64,000 nucleotides of DNA, from positions 1,144,501 through 1,208,500 of the forward strand of contig NZ_CP015164.1 in NCBI RefSeq assembly GCF_001766235.1. Direction: 5' to 3'. Positions within the stretch are counted from its first letter, which is position 1; every line of letters starts with the position of its first letter. Position numbers and translations under genes: made by a program. The notes beneath the pieces were generated by a model. It did not search any database. It was not told where the DNA came from and was given only the letters and a program-made list of their open reading frames with translations. Source of the DNA: Acetobacter ascendens (lineage in GTDB: Bacteria > Pseudomonadota > Alphaproteobacteria > Acetobacterales > Acetobacteraceae). This document shows positions 18,792-30,049 of the stretch, in pieces.

Positions 18792-20033
18792 ATGGGCCCG
18801 ACTTCCGCCCGGAAAGACGTCAAAAAGGTTGTTCTGGCTTACTCTGGTGGCTTGGATACATCTGTTATCCTTCGCTGGCTCCAGAACACCTATGGTTGCG
18901 AGGTTGTTACCTTTACGGCTGACCTGGGCCAGGGGGAAGAACTGGAACCTGCCCGCAAAAAAGCGGAAATGTTTGGCGTAAAGGAAATCTTTGTTGAAGA
19001 TCTACGCGAAACATTTGTGAAGGACTTTGTCTTTCCCATGTTCCGGGCCAATACCCTGTATGAAGGCCAGTATCTTCTGGGTACATCCATTGCGCGCCCG
19101 TTGATTGCACAGCGCCAGATTGAAATTGCAGAAGCAGTTGGTGCAGATGCGGTGGCACATGGTGCAACCGGCAAAGGCAATGATCAGGTTCGTTTTGAGT
19201 TGGCATATTACGCCCTCAAGCCAGACATCACGGTTATTGCTCCTTGGCGGGAATGGGATCTGACATCCCGCACACGTCTGTTGGCATTTGCTGAAGAAAA
19301 CCAGATTCCGATTGCCAAAGACAAGCGCGGTGAAGCCCCCTTCTCTGTAGATGCTAACCTGCTGCATTCTTCTTCCGAAGGGAAAGTGCTGGAAGATCCC
19401 GCGGTTGCTCCAGAAGAAATTGTGTTTCAGCGCACAATCTCTCCAGAAGCAGCACCGGATAAGCCCACAGAAATCACCATGGATTTTGTGAGCGGCGATC
19501 CCGTTGCCATCAATGGCGTAGCTATGTCTCCTGCTACATTGCTGACACGCCTGAATGAATTGGGGAAAGCCAACGGCATTGGTCGTTTGGACATGGTGGA
19601 AAACCGCTTTGTTGGCATGAAATCCCGCGGGATTTATGAAACACCCGGTGGTACCATCCTGCTGGCTGCACATCGCAGTATGGAATCCATCACGCTGGAT
19701 CGCGAAGCCATGCATCTTAAAGATAGCCTGATGCCGCGCTACGCTTCCATTCTGTATAACGGCCTCTGGTTCTCTCCAGAACGGCGGATGCTGCAGGCTC
19801 TTATCGATGCCTCCCAGCATTCTGTTACAGGGCGCGTTCGTCTCAAACTGTACAAGGGCAACGTTATCTGCGTTGGGCGTGAAAGCCCGAACAGCCTGTA
19901 TGATGCCCGAGTTGTCACGTTTGAAGATGATGAAGGCGCATATAACCAGCAGGATGCTCAAGGCTTTATTAAGCTAAATGCACTGCGCCTGCGCTTGGGC
20001 GCGCAGATCGGGCGTAAGGGTGGTGCCCTGTAA
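18792..20033 (+). CDS. argG: Argininosuccinate synthase
   Basis: Joins citrulline and aspartate with ATP to give argininosuccinate, the penultimate step of arginine synthesis. The 413-residue protein has the ATP-pyrophosphatase P-loop [11 protein letters not shown] near residue 16, [24 protein letters not shown] and [13 protein letters not shown] with [14 protein letters not shown] lies eight bases before the ATG. Length is standard for the alphaproteobacterial type. It appears to be a single-gene unit. Confidence 0.95.
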   Translation: MGPTSARKDVKKVVLAYSGGLDTSVILRWLQNTYGCEVVTFTADLGQGEELEPARKKAEMFGVKEIFVEDLRETFVKDFVFPMFRANTLYEGQYLLGTSIARPLIAQRQIEIAEAVGADAVAHGATGKGNDQVRFELAYYALKPDITVIAPWREWDLTSRTRLLAFAEENQIPIAKDKRGEAPFSVDANLLHSSSEGKVLEDPAVAPEEIVFQRTISPEAAPDKPTEITMDFVSGDPVAINGVAMSPATLLTRLNELGKANGIGRLDMVENRFVGMKSRGIYETPGGTILLAAHRSMESITLDREAMHLKDSLMPRYASILYNGLWFSPERRMLQALIDASQHSVTGRVRLKLYKGNVICVGRESPNSLYDARVVTFEDDEGAYNQQDAQGFIKLNALRLRLGAQIGRKGGAL

Positions 20034-20077
20034 GGCCCCCCTTTTCCACCATCCATCAGAAGGTGTTGAAGAAGATC

Positions 20078-20575
20078 ATGATCCGTCGCTTTTCTCTTAT
20101 TCCCTGCATGCTTGCGGCCAGCTTGGCCGTATCTCTTACGGCCTGTGGTTCTCACAAGGAAGAACAGGAATTTACGCCTGCTCAGCAGATGGAAAAGCTG
20201 CGCTCTGCACCTGGCGTAACCGTTCTAAAAGATGGTTTGGCCTATAAAGTGCTGGAATCCGGCCCCAAAGATGGTGAACAACCACGGCCGGGTGATGGCA
20301 TGATGCTTATTTATGAAGGGCGTCTGCCTGATGGTTCTATCTTTGATAGCTCAGACCAACATGGCAGCGGTGCCTATATGCAAATGCCTCTGGCTGGCCT
20401 GATCCAAGGCTGGATGGAAGCTCTACCCCTGATGCATGTAGGTGATACTTGGATGCTGTATGTTCCGCCAGAACTGGGGTATGGGCATAAATCCATGGGC
20501 ATTATTCCTTCAGATAGCCCGCTGATTTTCCGCATCCAGCTTTTGGGTGTGGAACATGCACACAATTCGCCCTGA
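20078..20575 (+). CDS. FKBP-type peptidyl-prolyl isomerase lipoprotein
   Basis: Predicted envelope cis-trans prolyl isomerase. From the ATG at 20078 the 165-residue protein opens with a lipoprotein signal ending in VSLTAC, so it is probably anchored by its N-terminal cysteine. The FKBP domain shows VLESGPKDGEQPRPGD, YEGRLPDGSIFDSS, LIQGWMEALPLMHVGD and YVPPELGYG, close to the FkpA/Mip core. A GTG at 20063 would add five residues. A strong terminator follows at 20595-20630. Confidence 0.87.
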   Translation: MIRRFSLIPCMLAASLAVSLTACGSHKEEQEFTPAQQMEKLRSAPGVTVLKDGLAYKVLESGPKDGEQPRPGDGMMLIYEGRLPDGSIFDSSDQHGSGAYMQMPLAGLIQGWMEALPLMHVGDTWMLYVPPELGYGHKSMGIIPSDSPLIFRIQLLGVEHAHNSP

Positions 20576-20594
20576 TATAAACTCTCATGATAAT

Positions 20595-20630
20595 GCGGGT
20601 TCTTGACTTTAAGAACCCGCTTGGGTTTTT
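20595..20630 (+). terminator. Rho-independent terminator after the FKBP gene
   Basis: Perfect 10-bp stem GCGGGTTCTT / AAGAACCCGC with a 6-base loop, followed by TTGGGTTTTT. It ends five bases before the ATG preferred for the cytochrome gene and argues against the upstream start at 20587. Confidence 0.88.
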
Positions 20631-20634
20631 GCCC

Positions 20635-21099
20635 ATGCTTTCTTCACGCTTTGCGTATCGTCTTTTATGTGGCGGCATGTTGCTTTTGGTGGCGGCGTGT
20701 TCCCCTAAAAGCGGCTCCAGCCTTTACGGCACCAACTGTGGCATTTGCCATCATGGTGGCGATGGTATGCCCGGCTCTGTTCCCCCTCTTGTAAACCGTA
20801 TTGACCAGATTGCCAGCACCCCAGAAGGGCGCAAATATCTGGCTGATGTGCTTATGAACGGCGTAAGCGGGCCTATAAAAGCCAATGGTGCGGCTTATAG
20901 TGCAGAGATGCCCCCCTTCCGCTATCTTAAAGATGAAGAAGTTGCCGCCATCCTGACTTGGCTTTCACAACGTGGAAACCTAAAACCTGCCCCAACAATA
21001 AGCGCGGCAGACATTGCAACCGCACGGGCTGATCGGAAATCAGCTGGTAAAGTTGCAGGCGAGCGGGAAGAACTGGATCGCACACATCCAATCCCATAA
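20635..21099 (+). CDS. c-type cytochrome lipoprotein
   Basis: A 154-residue monohaem cytochrome c, probably periplasmic and lipid-anchored. From the ATG at 20635 the signal LLLVAAC gives a lipobox; the haem site is CGICH (SLYGTNCGICHHGG), and AEMPPFRYLKDEEVAAILTWL provides the distal methionine region and C-terminal helix. The start at 20587 is rejected because it would read through a terminator hairpin. It resembles single-haem domains that accept electrons from membrane dehydrogenases; the partner is unknown. Confidence 0.87.
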   Translation: MLSSRFAYRLLCGGMLLLVAACSPKSGSSLYGTNCGICHHGGDGMPGSVPPLVNRIDQIASTPEGRKYLADVLMNGVSGPIKANGAAYSAEMPPFRYLKDEEVAAILTWLSQRGNLKPAPTISAADIATARADRKSAGKVAGEREELDRTHPIP

Positions 21100-21132
21100 T
21101 CTGTCCCCATAACATGTGGTGATACTTTTCTT

Positions 21133-22128
21133 ATGCAGCGTATTTTTTCTGGTATTCAGCCTTCCGGCGTTCCCCAACTTGGAAATTATCTTGGGGCAAT
21201 TCGAAACTGGGTTAATTTGCAGGCAAACTATGAGTGCATTTTCTGCCTTGTAGACATGCACGCTATTACCGTGTGGCAAGACCCGGAAAAACTACGCGAA
21301 CATACCTTAACACAGGCCGCCATCCTGCTTGCTGCGGGCATTGATGCCGATAAGCACATTCTCTTCAACCAATCTGCCGTTTCTGCCCATGCGCGGCTGG
21401 CATGGATTTTTAATTGTGTTGCGCGGATCGGATGGCTCAACCGTATGACGCAATTTAAGGATAAAGCGGGGAAAGACCGCGAAAATCATTCGGCCGGCCT
21501 ATACGTGTACCCCAACCTTATGGCTGCCGATATTTTAGCTTATAAAGCTACGCATGTTCCGGTGGGTGAAGACCAGAAGCAACATCTGGAACTTACCAAT
21601 GATATCGCCCAAAAATTCAACCATGATTACAAGGTAGAGTTTTTTCCACAGGTAGAGCCCCTTATTCCACCTACAGCAGCACGTATCATGAGCTTACGTG
21701 ATGGCACCAAAAAGATGTCCAAATCCGACCCTTCTGCACAAAGTCGGATTGAATTAACAGACGATGCCGATGCGATTGCTTTAAAAATCCGCCGCGCAAA
21801 AACAGACTCTGCCCCCCTACCAGAAGATATCGTAGGCCTTGCTGATCGCCCTGAGGCAAAAAATCTTGTTTCCATTTATGCAGCCTTGGCAGATATTTCG
21901 GCTGAGCAGGTATTAAAACAGCATGCAGGCCAAGGTTTTGGGCCATTTAAAGCAGCGCTGACAGAAATTGTGGTTAACGCTATTGCTCCCATCGGGCTAG
22001 AAACCACACGCCTTTTGCAAGATAAAAGCTATTTGCTCAAAACTTTGCATTCTGGCGCACAACGTGCACAAAGCATTGCAGAACCTATTGTTTCCGAAGC
22101 TGAAAAACTTGTTGGTTTTCTAAAATAG
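21133..22128 (+). CDS. trpS: Tryptophanyl-tRNA synthetase
   Basis: Charges tRNA-Trp; class I synthetase. The 331-residue protein begins [20 protein letters not shown], with GNYLG as the HIGH-equivalent, and carries the KMSKS loop as [14 protein letters not shown] near residue 195. Length is normal. It lies 33 bp after the cytochrome gene and converges on the DUF1275 gene. Confidence 0.95.
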   Translation: MQRIFSGIQPSGVPQLGNYLGAIRNWVNLQANYECIFCLVDMHAITVWQDPEKLREHTLTQAAILLAAGIDADKHILFNQSAVSAHARLAWIFNCVARIGWLNRMTQFKDKAGKDRENHSAGLYVYPNLMAADILAYKATHVPVGEDQKQHLELTNDIAQKFNHDYKVEFFPQVEPLIPPTAARIMSLRDGTKKMSKSDPSAQSRIELTDDADAIALKIRRAKTDSAPLPEDIVGLADRPEAKNLVSIYAALADISAEQVLKQHAGQGFGPFKAALTEIVVNAIAPIGLETTRLLQDKSYLLKTLHSGAQRAQSIAEPIVSEAEKLVGFLK

Positions 22129-22141
22129 ACACAATCTAACA

Positions 22142-22873
22142 CTATTTTTTATGTGCAGATGTGCGGGCATTTTCAATAATGCCCGGCGCTGCCAAAGTAA
22201 CCAGAACAATTGCCACTATAAATAAAATATATTTTTGGCAATGCATATAACCTACAGCCCCCAAAACACCCCCAACAATAAAACAAAATACAATTTGTGC
22301 GTGTAGCCATAAGCGTTTTTTGATAATATCCAAATACTCATCATTAATTTGATGGTAAAAAGATTCAAGCCAATCGGATATTTCTATTCCAAGGTCTGTC
22401 AACATTCCGGTAACGTGGGTTGTACGCACAACAGACCCAGAAATGCGTGTTACTGTAGCGTTTTGTAACCCCATGACAAAACTCAAAACCAATGCAGCAC
22501 CGCCGTCTGGCACGCCCACCTGCGTAAACCAAGTAGATTTCACACCTAAAGCTACAAGGATAACTGCTTCTAAAACCAAGCTAAAAGCATATACAGCGCC
22601 CCAACCTTTCCGGCGCCCCATATTAACTAAAACAGTGCAAACTATGGCCCCCAGAACAAAGCTTATAATTAAAACAAAACATAAAAAGGCGGCCCTAACA
22701 TCTAAAGCATTTATTTTGAGAGCCAGACTGGATGCGTTGCCTGTCATATTGGCGCAGTAATATCCAAATTGCAGAAAACCAAGCACATTTACAGTGCCTG
22801 CTACAACAGCAAGAGAACTGCCGAGTTGCCGGTTCATCTGAAAACTGCGCTGACTTTTTTCTCTCAAAAGCAT
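22142..22873 (-). CDS. DUF1275 (YoaK-like) membrane protein
   Basis: A 243-residue inner-membrane protein of the DUF1275 family, whose function is not established. Hydrophobic segments occur throughout. Family blocks include AGTVNVLGFLQFGYYCANMTGN at the N-terminal end (shown here only as a location, residues about 22-43), GLQNATVTRISG and RTTHVTGMLTDLG. I chose the ATG at 22873, preceded by GGAGA; an in-frame codon at 22960 would add 29 basic residues not typical of the family. Confidence 0.8.
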   Translation of the reverse strand: MLLREKSQRSFQMNRQLGSSLAVVAGTVNVLGFLQFGYYCANMTGNASSLALKINALDVRAAFLCFVLIISFVLGAIVCTVLVNMGRRKGWGAVYAFSLVLEAVILVALGVKSTWFTQVGVPDGGAALVLSFVMGLQNATVTRISGSVVRTTHVTGMLTDLGIEISDWLESFYHQINDEYLDIIKKRLWLHAQIVFCFIVGGVLGAVGYMHCQKYILFIVAIVLVTLAAPGIIENARTSAHKK

Positions 22874-22995
22874 GATTAAGAATTTCTCCGCTTTAATGAT
22901 GCAAAGCAATGCCATTGCCCTGTTTTTTTTACACTTTTTATGTGAGATACCCCTTGCCAAATACCTTGAAGACAGATATTAAGCTCCCACAAACC

Positions 22996-23070
22996 GGGTG
23001 CGTAGCTCAGCGGTAGAGCATCGCCTTCACACGGCGGGGGTCACAGGTTCAATCCCTGTCGCACCCACCA
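22996..23070 (+). tRNA. tRNA-Val (anticodon CAC)
   Basis: Folds as a 75-nt tRNA: acceptor GGGTGCG pairing with CGCACCC, D-arm with GCTCAGCGGTAGAGC, anticodon stem TCGCC/GGCGG with loop TTCACAC (anticodon CAC), T-arm GGTTCAATCC and an encoded CCA end. Confidence 0.95.
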
Positions 23071-23640
23071 CGGTTTTTCCTAGTTTTTATAGAGTTTTAG
23101 AGTATTTGTGCTCATCTCTCATATTCTAGGTTAACGCGATTTACTCCCTTTAAAAATCAATAATCCATTATCAAAAAAGAACATGATGGAATGGCCTATT
23201 ATGTCCATACCACCAAACTGTTCCAATGATGATATTCTCGATACGTATCCGCGCTTAACCGTTCTTGGTTGTTGCTCATTTGGCGAAGGCCTGAAACTCT
23301 TTGATCTACCTTGGCAGAGCACACTATAAGTGCCTTAAAAGACTTTGCTTATTATCACCAATGATTAAACTTATCCCCTCCTCCCCGGAGCACTTTCCAA
23401 CTCTGCAGACATTCTGGTTTGCCATCCTGTACGTTTTTGAAAATGACCCTAAGTGGCACGGAGGAAGAAAAATGGATCCGAATGCGTAGAAGCAAAGCGT
23501 TCGCCAATATGTAGGTTGAGAAATATCCTGTTTTCTATGCTGCTCTTCTACTATCTAAGCCAAAAAAGACCTCTAACCGAATACATCTTACGCTCCACAC
23601 TTACCCAGCCTGCGCCGTAGTATTGCCATCTTGAACTACA
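23071..23640 (+). other. Gene-free stretch after tRNA-Val
   Basis: About 570 bp without a convincing gene. Short open frames of 62-63 codons occur on both strands but lack clear ribosome sites and show no motif I recognise. I found no copy of the tRNA-Val 3' end that would mark an integrated element. Confidence 0.5.
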
Positions 23641-23670
23641 AAAAAGCCCTCCAATATGGAGGGCTTTTTA
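23641..23670 (-). terminator. Bidirectional terminator below the response regulator gene
   Basis: AAAAAGCCCTCC / GGAGGGCTTTTT stem around a short loop; A run on one side and T run on the other mean it can act on both strands. It lies 55 bp beyond the stop of the 23726 gene. Confidence 0.88.
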
Positions 23671-23725
23671 TATGACTTAAGTCACAAAACCATTAGAAGT
23701 TAAAACTACTTCAATTTGCCAAAAA

Positions 23726-24448
23726 TCAAACGGCTGTTGTCGCAACTTCTGGTTCAGGGTTAAGTCGATACCCCCCACCTTCCGTAACCAGCAAAGAGGC
23801 ATGAGCTGGATCTGGCTCAATCTTTTGGCGTAGGCGGTAAATGTGTGTTTCCAGCGTGTGTGTTGTTACCGCTGCATTATATCCCCACACCTCGTTCAGC
23901 AAAACCTGCCGGGGTACTGGGCGCGTTCCTGCACGATAAAGAAACTTCAGAATAGCCGTCTCTTTTTCCGTCAAACGAATGCGACGATTTTTGGCTGGTT
24001 CCTGCAACAGCTTGGCAGAAGGGCGGAACGTATATGGACCAATGGAAAACACAGCATCTTCACTGTTTTCAAACAGTCTCAACTGCGCCCGCAATCTGGC
24101 CAGAAGCTCTGCTATACGGAAAGGCTTTGCAACGTAATCATTGGCGCCAGCATCAAGCCCCTTCACAATATCAGATTCATCATCTGATCCTGTAAGCATG
24201 ATAACGGGCATACGCAGGCCATCCTTGCGCAGTTCTGCACAAAAATCGCGCCCATCTCCATCTGGCAGGGTTACGTCCAGCAGAATAGCATCACATCGTG
24301 CATCTGGCTCCTTCAGCTTCTGGCGAGCTTCGGCCAATGTTGCCGCCTCCAGAACCTGAAATTCCCCGTCCAACTGCAACTGCTCTGCCAGTGTTCTGCG
24401 AATGACCTGATCGTCATCTACAACCAAAATTGGGCGCGCACCCGTCAT
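23726..24448 (-). CDS. OmpR/PhoB-type response regulator (orphan)
   Basis: Two-component response regulator of 240 residues. Receiver domain: acidic pocket VVDDDQ at residues 9-14, phospho-acceptor Asp58 in AILLDVTLPD, MLTGSDD and Lys108 in DYVAKPF. C-terminal winged-helix DNA-binding domain: RLTEKETAILKFLYRAG, then VWGYNAAVTTHTLETHIYRL and a GGGYRL end. GGAGA precedes the ATG. No histidine kinase gene is adjacent, so the partner and targets are unknown. It is divergent from the L,D-transpeptidase gene across about 145 bp, which might be a target. Confidence 0.9.
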   Translation of the reverse strand: MTGARPILVVDDDQVIRRTLAEQLQLDGEFQVLEAATLAEARQKLKEPDARCDAILLDVTLPDGDGRDFCAELRKDGLRMPVIMLTGSDDESDIVKGLDAGANDYVAKPFRIAELLARLRAQLRLFENSEDAVFSIGPYTFRPSAKLLQEPAKNRRIRLTEKETAILKFLYRAGTRPVPRQVLLNEVWGYNAAVTTHTLETHIYRLRQKIEPDPAHASLLVTEGGGYRLNPEPEVATTAV

Positions 24449-24594
24449 GGAACATCGTCTCCTTATGTCAGCCCTCTGGCTCGGCTGCCTTGGCCTACTT
24501 CTTTACCGATCACACAACGAATCGTATCGAAACCAATTTCCGGCATGATACGTCAACCTCACGCGAAAGCCATAAAGCAGGGGTAAGATTGTTT

Positions 24595-25110
24595 ATGATG
24601 ATACACGTCTGGCCAACAGTAAACAGCAATATGGATGCACAACTGCATTGCAGACACAAAAGCATGAGCGCCGTTATCGGCAAGAATGGCGTAACGCACC
24701 ATAAACGCGAAGGCGATCTGGCAACGCCGCTTGGCATCTTCCCCCTACGGCAGGTATTTTATCGGGCTGACCGGATTACAAAACCTCAAGCTGCCCTGCC
24801 CGTTATCCCTTTAACCCCAAAGGATGGGTGGTGTGATGATCCTTCATCATCCTGTTATAACCAACATATTCAGCTTCCATCTTCCTTCCGGCACGAAGCT
24901 CTGTGGCGTGAAGATGCTGTGTATGATCTGATTGTCGTGGTTGGTTACAATGATAGTCCAGCAGACCCCGGCAAAGGTTCTGCCATTTTCATGCACCTGC
25001 AGCGCCCCAATAAAACACCAACTGAAGGCTGCGTTGCGCTAACAGAAGCGGATCTACGCTTTGTTCTGGCCACTGGAGCTACAGAAATAACCATTCATCC
25101 GGCACGTTAA
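24595..25110 (+). CDS. L,D-transpeptidase (YkuD) domain protein
   Basis: Predicted cell-wall enzyme that forms 3-3 peptidoglycan cross-links or attaches proteins; catalysis uses a cysteine. From the ATG at 24595 (AGGGG upstream) the 171-residue protein has GKNGVTHHKREGDLATPLG, an AIFMHLQRP histidine segment and the active-site block TPTEGCVALTEADL. No signal peptide is obvious from this start, which is odd for an envelope enzyme; this is typical of the short one-domain form in related bacteria. It converges on the antiporter gene with a four-base overlap. Confidence 0.83.
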   Translation: MMIHVWPTVNSNMDAQLHCRHKSMSAVIGKNGVTHHKREGDLATPLGIFPLRQVFYRADRITKPQAALPVIPLTPKDGWCDDPSSSCYNQHIQLPSSFRHEALWREDAVYDLIVVVGYNDSPADPGKGSAIFMHLQRPNKTPTEGCVALTEADLRFVLATGATEITIHPAR

Positions 25111-26939
25111 GCGGTGTTGCCAGAAGCAGGTTTGGCCATTTGCTCCGGCGCAATCAACCCTATTGCCACATATCCGGGTGTTAGGGTCGGTTGTGGCTCA
25201 TCTTCTGCCGAAACAATCGTAATGGCGGCACCTTTCTGAAGCACCAAAAACAATAGGAAGTGGCTGCTTTCACTCAGAAGATAATCTTGATTATCTTCTG
25301 AGACTTCTATCGCAACAAAATGCCAACCTTGGCTTACCAGCGCTTCCAGCACGGTAAAATTCCATGCAGGCTGCCCCAAAACCTTTCCGCGCGCTTCCCG
25401 GCTAAAACCGCGATACTGATCCAACCGCGCAATACCGGGGCTGACCTGATAAACCCTCTGCCCTCCAAAGTGCGGTGCCAAATGCGCGCAGACTAACCCA
25501 TTATAAATGGCATCCGGCGTGGCTGAAATGAGATAGTCAGCCGGGCGTTCTTCCAAATTTTCTGTACCTTCTTCCGATAAAACCTCAGCACACAAAACTG
25601 GCACGCCAGCACGCTCGGCTGGGCGTAAATCACTCACAGAACTATCCACCAGCAAAACAGGCGTACCCACAGCATGCACTGCCATAGCCAACTGGGTGGA
25701 CCAGTCATTTGCCCCCACAATGGCCAGAGCAGGTTGGTTGGAAAGTGTAAGATGCAACCGGCGCCCAAGCGGAATAAGGGAAAAACCATGTAAAATCATG
25801 GTGGAGGCAATAACGGCAAAAACGGCTGGCATAACTTGAGAGGCTCCGGGGTACCCCGCATCCTGCAAGCGCACACCGGCGGCACCTGCAACTGCGGCTG
25901 CCACAATACCACGCGGTGCAATCCATCCCATAAATAGCCGTTCAGCCCTGCTAAGGCTGGAACCTATGGTAGCCAACCAAATACCCAACGGCCGCACCAC
26001 AAACAGCACTGCTAGCGTTAAAGCCCCAATAGACCATGACAAACCAGCCAGCTCACCACGTGTAAGATCTGCTGTAAGCATGATAAACAGGATGGAGACA
26101 ATGAGCACCACCAGCGCTTCTTTCATTCGCTGGATTTCCGCCATACCGGGAATACGCAGGTTTACCAGCGCCATACCAAATACAGTGGAGGCAATTAGCC
26201 CAGCACCATCCATGGTTAAGGTACCAATAACGTACAGAATCAACGCAAGGCTGAGCAGTATCGGCATTTTCAGGATTTCGGGCATTAAATCCCGTATGCA
26301 CAGCCATCGCACACCCCACGCCGTACCAATGCCAAGCGCAATCATCAAAGTAGCGCTCATCAGCATATGCGGGATGATGGATACAAAAAATGTGCCAGAC
26401 CCCTCCCCTGGCTGCATGAGCAGCACTTCCAGCACCAATGTAGCCAGAATGGCACCGACGGGGTCATTCAGAATGGCTTCCCACCGCAGAAAGGCTGAAA
26501 TACGAGGTTTGAGCTTAGCGTGGCGCAACAAGGGCAGAACAACCGTTGGCCCTGTTACAACAATAATGGCACCAAACAGAAAGGCCGGGCCCCAGCCCAT
26601 GCGCCCAACATAATGGGCTGCAATGCTGCCTAAAATCAAGTTGATCGGCAATGCCACCAGCGTAAGGCGCAAAACGCCTTCACCGGCTTCTTTTAACTGA
26701 CGAAAATCAAGCGCGAGGCCGCCTTCAAACACGATAAGCGCCACAGCCAAAGAGACCATTTGGTGAAAGGCGCTACCAGCTACCTCTGAGGGATGCATGA
26801 TCTGCAACCCGGGCCCAAAAAGCAGCCCCAGAGAAAAAAGCAGAACGATGGCAGGTAACCTGAAGCGCCAAGCCACCCATTGTGCCAGCATACCGCCGCC
26901 CAACACGAGAAAAACAAAAAGAATTACGCTTTCAGTCAT
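25107..26939 (-). CDS. Cation:proton antiporter (CPA1 type) with C-terminal regulatory region
   Basis: A 610-residue inner-membrane antiporter. Residues 1-390 hold about twelve hydrophobic segments, with VFEGGLALDFRQLKEAGEGV, TGPTVVLPLLRHAKLKPR and AILNDPVGAILATLVLE, the last containing the ND pair typical of the CPA1 Na+/H+ exchange core. Residues about 400-500 resemble a nucleotide-binding TrkA-N-like fold (ALAIVGANDWSTQLAMAV), followed by a soluble C-terminus. Likely role: Na+ or K+ efflux and pH homeostasis, relevant to acid-producing bacteria. Ion choice cannot be read from sequence. Confidence 0.87.
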   Translation of the reverse strand: MTESVILFVFLVLGGGMLAQWVAWRFRLPAIVLLFSLGLLFGPGLQIMHPSEVAGSAFHQMVSLAVALIVFEGGLALDFRQLKEAGEGVLRLTLVALPINLILGSIAAHYVGRMGWGPAFLFGAIIVVTGPTVVLPLLRHAKLKPRISAFLRWEAILNDPVGAILATLVLEVLLMQPGEGSGTFFVSIIPHMLMSATLMIALGIGTAWGVRWLCIRDLMPEILKMPILLSLALILYVIGTLTMDGAGLIASTVFGMALVNLRIPGMAEIQRMKEALVVLIVSILFIMLTADLTRGELAGLSWSIGALTLAVLFVVRPLGIWLATIGSSLSRAERLFMGWIAPRGIVAAAVAGAAGVRLQDAGYPGASQVMPAVFAVIASTMILHGFSLIPLGRRLHLTLSNQPALAIVGANDWSTQLAMAVHAVGTPVLLVDSSVSDLRPAERAGVPVLCAEVLSEEGTENLEERPADYLISATPDAIYNGLVCAHLAPHFGGQRVYQVSPGIARLDQYRGFSREARGKVLGQPAWNFTVLEALVSQGWHFVAIEVSEDNQDYLLSESSHFLLFLVLQKGAAITIVSAEDEPQPTLTPGYVAIGLIAPEQMAKPASGNTA

Positions 26940-27034
26940 GCTGGGCCATTTATCTTATTGGTCTATAGGACCTGATGAATCAGACATCAGTATTATGCGT
27001 AAGACCAATAAGATGAACAGTTAAAAATGTTTTC

Positions 27035-28348
27035 CTATTCTATACCTGCCTCAAGTTCTGGCGCGGCTCGCTCCATTACGGCGGCAAAAAAGCCATCAGT
27101 TCCGTCCCGCAAAGGTGTTAGACTAATGGAACTTTCCTTGCGCAATGCCTCTGGCATATTGGGGCTATCTGAAGGAACAAGCCTGAAATCAGGATGGCGC
27201 GCTAAAAATGCCGTAACCTGATCCATATTTTCTGCACGTAGCAAAGAACAAGTTGCATACACCATCCGCCCTCCGGCACGCACAAGCGCTGCGGCCCGAT
27301 CCATAATGGTAGCCTGTTTTTCCAGCAGTTCTGTCAGATCCTGTTCCGTGGTACGAAAACGCGCATCCGGGTTTCGGCGCCACGTACCCGTGCCGCTACA
27401 TGGTGCATCCACCAACACCCGATCAAATGATCCGGCTCGGCGCTTAGCCCACTTGTCTCCGGGCACTAGCAAGTGCCGTTCCACATTATGCACACCCGCA
27501 CGCCGCAAGCGTTTAACAGCACCTTCTAACCGAGGCGCAGAAACATCGCATGCAACAATATGGCCTTTGTTTTCCATCATCATGGCCATGGCAAGTGTTT
27601 TACCGCCAGCACCTGCGCAATAATCCAGCACACGCATCTGAGGCTCAACGCCACTTATGGCCGCAACAAGCTGGCTGCCTTCATCCTGAATTTCTACCAG
27701 CCCATCACGGAACGCCACACTGGTTGTAACTGGCAAACGCGCAGGCAAACGCAACCCCCATGGAGAAAGCGGCGTGGGTTCAGCATGCAGGCCTTCACAT
27801 GCCAAACTACGCTGCGCCTCCTTACGGGGGCCGCGCAGAATATTTACCCGCAAATCCAACGGCGCTGGAGTGGACATGGCTGCAAGCTCGTCTTCCAGCT
27901 TATCGCCAAAAGTTGCTTCCAGATGCGGCAACAACCAATCTGGTAGCTCCAACCAAACCGCCCGAGGCATTTCCGGGTTATCCAGCGTTTTACCTGCTAG
28001 CGGCGTAAGTGTTGAAAGTTCACCACGCGTTAAAGCCCCTGCGGCAAAGCGCCCCTGCTCGAACATTTCCTCTACTTCAGCAAGAGAGAAACCATCGAAC
28101 AACAAACGCGCCCCAGCCCGGAGCCGAGCAGATGCCACCTGCCCTTTTTGCTCCAACCACCAGCCAAGCCGACGCCACGCCCGCATTACATCCCATACAA
28201 GGCCGGATATGGCTCTGCGGTCTCCGCCGCCCATGTAGCGCCGCTCTCTGAAAAAGCTGTTGGCTACAGCATCAGCGGGTTTGCGCGGGGCGGCTTCCAT
28301 TGCTGCAAGCAAATCAATGGCGGCCGCAAGCCTGGCTGAAGGTGTCAT
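27035..28348 (-). CDS. RsmB/NOP-family rRNA cytosine-C5 methyltransferase
   Basis: Predicted 16S rRNA m5C methyltransferase, 437 residues. The N-terminal third resembles the NusB-like RNA-binding domain; the catalytic domain has SAM motif DYCAGAGGKTLAMA, VDAPCSGTGTWRRNPD with the conserved Cys, and YATCSLLRAEN with the catalytic Cys. It follows guaB by nine bases on the same strand and is likely co-transcribed. RsmB (m5C967) is the closest named possibility; another RsmB/RsmF-type target is possible. Confidence 0.88.
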   Translation of the reverse strand: MTPSARLAAAIDLLAAMEAAPRKPADAVANSFFRERRYMGGGDRRAISGLVWDVMRAWRRLGWWLEQKGQVASARLRAGARLLFDGFSLAEVEEMFEQGRFAAGALTRGELSTLTPLAGKTLDNPEMPRAVWLELPDWLLPHLEATFGDKLEDELAAMSTPAPLDLRVNILRGPRKEAQRSLACEGLHAEPTPLSPWGLRLPARLPVTTSVAFRDGLVEIQDEGSQLVAAISGVEPQMRVLDYCAGAGGKTLAMAMMMENKGHIVACDVSAPRLEGAVKRLRRAGVHNVERHLLVPGDKWAKRRAGSFDRVLVDAPCSGTGTWRRNPDARFRTTEQDLTELLEKQATIMDRAAALVRAGGRMVYATCSLLRAENMDQVTAFLARHPDFRLVPSDSPNMPEALRKESSISLTPLRDGTDGFFAAVMERAAPELEAGIE

Positions 28349-28357
28349 ATGTGGTTA

Positions 28358-29872
<1,515 letters not shown>

Positions 29873-30049
29873 TTACCCTGAAGCATATGCTACGCCGCAG
29901 GTCACCCGACCATTGGCGCTCCCTCTTATGATGATGCACGCATAAACGCAAGCGCTACACGCATCTTCTCTCCGTTTTTTTAATGTGAATGTAAAAAAGC
30001 AGAGCTTGAAAGTTTGAAAGACACCCGCATACAGGCCATAACACGGTAG

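Noticed and set aside
23301..23489. 62-codon frame after tRNA-Val
   Set aside because: No homology recognised and no start context; kept only as part of the gene-free stretch.
22996..23640. Integrated element at tRNA-Val
   Set aside because: No integrase gene and no repeat of the tRNA 3' end found downstream.
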